Shown piece by piece: positions 32,301 to 33,570 of a DNA stretch of 33,570 nucleotides. Position 1 is the first letter of the stretch. Each line of letters starts with the position of its first letter. The stretch is from Lentisphaeria bacterium. Its GTDB lineage: Bacteria; Verrucomicrobiota; Lentisphaeria; Victivallales; Victivallaceae. Location: contig JABLYX010000054.1 of NCBI GenBank assembly GCA_018265615.1, positions 1 through 33,570 of the forward strand, read 5' to 3'. Both the position numbers and the translations under genes were made by a program. Under the pieces are notes generated by a model, which saw only the letters and a list, made by a program, of their open reading frames with translations, had not been told where the DNA came from and ran no database searches.

Positions 32301-32586
32301 CGAACGTTACGATCTCACGCCGCTGCTGAACGCGGGGGAAAACCTGCTGGAATTCGAAGCGTGGGACGGCGGCGCGGTTCCGTGCGGTTTCTACGCCGTG
32401 CTCAAGCTCACGATGCGCGGCGGCAGCGAACGCATCGACGGCAGCTCCGCCGCATGGGAGTCCGCCGCCGCGCCGCAGGGGCCGTTCGCCCCGTCCGTCG
32501 AAATCGCGCCGTTCGGCGATGCGCCGTGGGGGCGCCGCGTCATCGTGCAGGAGGGGACGGACTCTCCGGCCCCTCGACAAAAATGA
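29341..32586 (+). CDS. Large secreted multi-domain hydrolase with TIM barrel
   Basis: 1081 aa from ATG 29341 (GGAGA upstream). Signal peptide MKQSMFVTAALCLCAAFAPA. Two tandem carbohydrate-binding-like sandwiches begin YAGKANAEKWGFQ and FLGKTTAPDWGLQ, and a third begins LRNGDFSRGTASWEL. A GH-A-like barrel follows (about 520-880) with KRFFPIGHTETTGRGGFDFE and an acid/base candidate in GYFSADEPAW. The last ~170 residues (KAELHVTADDFYRFRLNGKA, then YDLTPLLNAGENLLEFEAWD) resemble the N-terminal jelly-roll of alpha-L-rhamnosidases. Its 3' end overlaps the convergent broken gene by 47 nt. Confidence 0.75.
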   Translation: MKQSMFVTAALCLCAAFAPAAEYAGKANAEKWGFQTENTGTKRDGILTLSTRNAGLSPYASTGGIRLENGCTYILTAQVKATPGTPFRVYVENPKKWENKLVGPVAGDGEWGEIRGSFTFHDAEEAPSHAVFQLLGAGTAELRSLTIEPAPPEKPGEPREFLGKTTAPDWGLQPAGSGRIRDGKLTMTAPGTAVLGGLKTKDMQPYECIVRVKSTPGTHCRIYIENASNGIWQNIMIADADGDGTTHTFRAYYTFKKPDTPSYFACQFSGRGELTLESVRLTELEPVPPGKLRNGDFSRGTASWELDEAGEIKAGELHVAVPENGTVRRVRQYAIPVESSKRYRISYDVRGTGKGDSNAFHWFRVYPEGVPAGESERQFQSCMNYPQRKSIEFVAPPRSTIVTLAVETRGPAAVAFDNFSMEEVVEQKEPGEIKLDLPFAFRDGIFSSTPERNISGTIEINAPETVKWTLEAAGEAVPLDGERFEFTPPAGKTEFELVLTLFGKAGKPFARSAKTLRVYPHRPNEVAFTREGYLVVGGKRFFPIGHTETTGRGGFDFEFREFAAAGFNTVSLQATPDVLDAAQKHGIRILRSLPLGIAGDSPEKRAAMRELLRRDIEQQSSHPALLGYFSADEPAWIGVPFDGLKEVYDLVRAADPWHPAWINEAPIATNLRDLRRYSQAADIGGIDIYPVPEGGAHGSLEEDRGLTAVGKFTDIYREVVGGRKPVWMVLQAFAWGQCHNPGLPPEQAVYPTWEQSRFMAYNAITHGATGIIYHYLPYAKVLGEQFWKELRRVTRELNYASDIITADTVADTALAADSSSIRFMHKKLNGAEYVIAVNEGTEPVTAVFTGFPEKEALLHVLLEDGRKIPVKNGAFRLDLPARGVALLSTRKFAPRETVFGEEGMRLYNAPAEEDPESALLKRGSWIWRKCEAPAGSRSFFRRTFDGREVAKAELHVTADDFYRFRLNGKAAGGDVPGQYLRGGWSSIERYDLTPLLNAGENLLEFEAWDGGAVPCGFYAVLKLTMRGGSERIDGSSAAWESAAAPQGPFAPSVEIAPFGDAPWGRRVIVQEGTDSPAPRQK

Positions 32587-33570
32587 GATAACCGAACTCC
32601 TCCGGGCGGTGGAAGGTCAGCTTCGACAGCCGCGCCCGGCTCACCCAGTGCGGATTGACGGCCTCGCCGGCGCAGATCTTGTAGAAGTTTCCGCGCCACG
32701 GCTGCCGCAGCGTGGCCGCGTCCAGCGGCTGAAGCTCCGGCGGTTCACCGCATCGTCGGCAGAGGTGCTGCGCGAATAGCCGGCCGGCACCGCCCCGCCG
32801 CGGTTCACTTCGATGTTGAAGTAGTTCAGCGGGTCGCCGGGAAGCTGGAGGAAAAATTCCACGCAGCTGTCACGCCACACCTCCCCGAGGTTCTCCGCGC
32901 GGGAGATGACGAACCGGCCGTGAACGAGGAAGAGCACATGGATCCCCTCGCGGTCGTACAGGATCCGGAAACGGGCCTCCGGCACTCCGCATATCAAGAT
33001 GGCCGCCGGTCCGAGCATGCCATCCCGCACCAACAGCAGCCGATCCGGCTGATTGCGGATAATATTACTTCAAATGCAGCCGGACTGCCGCAATGGAGTG
33101 TGGGGATCAGCAGCCTGACCTTTCCCGTCATGACCTCCGCCTCCGTCTGCAGGACCTTCTCCGTTTCCGGCGAGGTCTCATTATCCGCCGCCGGAGAGGG
33201 ACCGGTCAACATCTCCGCCGAAGCGGATTCCACGCCGTCCTGAAGGATAACCAGCGTTTCCGGAAACAACGAACGGTTGACAGCCACCACCGCCACGGTT
33301 TTCCGGTCGGCGGAACGCGACACGATCGCCCCGATCCGGAACAGGAATTCCCGCTCCGGCACCACAAAGGGGGAGACCCGGGTCCATGCATTCCGCTTCA
33401 CCGGCAAGGTCGGCTCCACGGAAAAAGTGGCGTTGTAATCACGGCCGTCCAGAATCTCAAGCTGCGCGCCGGTGCTTTCCGCCATCCCTTCGACCCGAAT
33501 CTCGCCGGTCAGACGATATAACCAGTTAAATACGAAAATTCCAGTTGATTTTCCGGCCGTGACGGAATCA
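32540..33570 (-). pseudogene. GH51-like hydrolase C-terminus plus CBM9-like domain, two frameshifts, cut by the edge
   Basis: Three consecutive minus-strand frames read as one protein. From the right edge to about 33060: TVAVVAVNRSLFPETLVI with SAEMLTGPSPAADNE, resembling the C-terminal beta-sandwich of alpha-L-arabinofuranosidases. From about 33070 to 32745: ILICGVPEARFRILYDREGI and EVWRDSCVEFFLQLPGD, a CBM9-type domain. From about 32760 to 32540: PWRGNFYKICAGEAVNPHWV and RARLSKLTFHRPEEFGYLIF, its natural end. Each junction (near 33057-33071 and 32740-32762) is repaired by adding one base. This is real decay or a consensus-sequence error. Confidence 0.7.

Noticed and set aside
30679..32580. 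633-aa minus-strand ORF opposite the large secreted hydrolase
   Set aside because: Antisense shadow without family resemblance.

Overview
The window looks like a GC-rich Lentisphaerota (Victivallis-like) chromosome with an integrated temperate phage or phage-like element. The lineage call is an inference. It rests on pseudopilin-like proteins with a C-terminal H-X9-DG motif placed inside glycoside-hydrolase operons, a pattern I associate with Lentisphaerota and Planctomycetes.

Bases 1-12752 are the right part of a prophage. From a divergent switch at 10528-10652, a short rightward lysogeny operon runs repressor-like HTH gene, two small membrane proteins, tyrosine integrase. It stops at a 48-bp fragment of the 3' half of a tRNA-Glu(CTC) gene (12705-12752), taken as attR. 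A long leftward early operon runs from 10527 off the left edge: small membrane proteins, an AntA/AntB antirepressor, small early genes, a hexapeptide-repeat protein, a YqaJ exonuclease, a RecT annealase, a replication-initiator-like protein and a cytosine-5 DNA methyltransferase. Many of its genes are chained by ATGA or GTGA stop/start overlaps.

The most interesting part is 6741-7950. Three diverged copies of a structured RNA element lie in tandem there. Each has its own sigma70-like promoter, a conserved 5' hairpin, a long intrinsic-terminator hairpin and a Shine-Dalgarno sequence. In each copy a 7-9 nt segment in the terminator loop (Y) is complementary both to a segment just after the 5' hairpin (X) and to a segment at the ribosome-binding site of the next small ORF (X'). 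The Y sequence differs in every copy, and X and X' change with it. This is the layout of phage P4 CI (seqA-seqB-seqC) and P1 c4 antisense-RNA immunity. The window therefore seems to carry three stacked antisense-RNA immunity modules of different specificity, the last one upstream of the whole replication operon.

At the left edge, the methyltransferase gene is overprinted by a second conserved-looking ORF. One 1-base deletion appears to break both.

Bases 12753-33570 are chromosomal: an EamA exporter; a leftward operon of clan GH-A hydrolase, pseudopilin-like protein and second GH-A hydrolase, divergent from a LacI-type regulator; an OmpR/PhoB-type two-component pair followed by a Pho-box-like direct repeat and an RND efflux pair whose transmembrane proton-relay aspartates are replaced by Thr-Asn; another pseudopilin-like protein; a large secreted multi-domain hydrolase; and, at the right edge, a frameshifted arabinofuranosidase-like gene with a CBM9-like domain.
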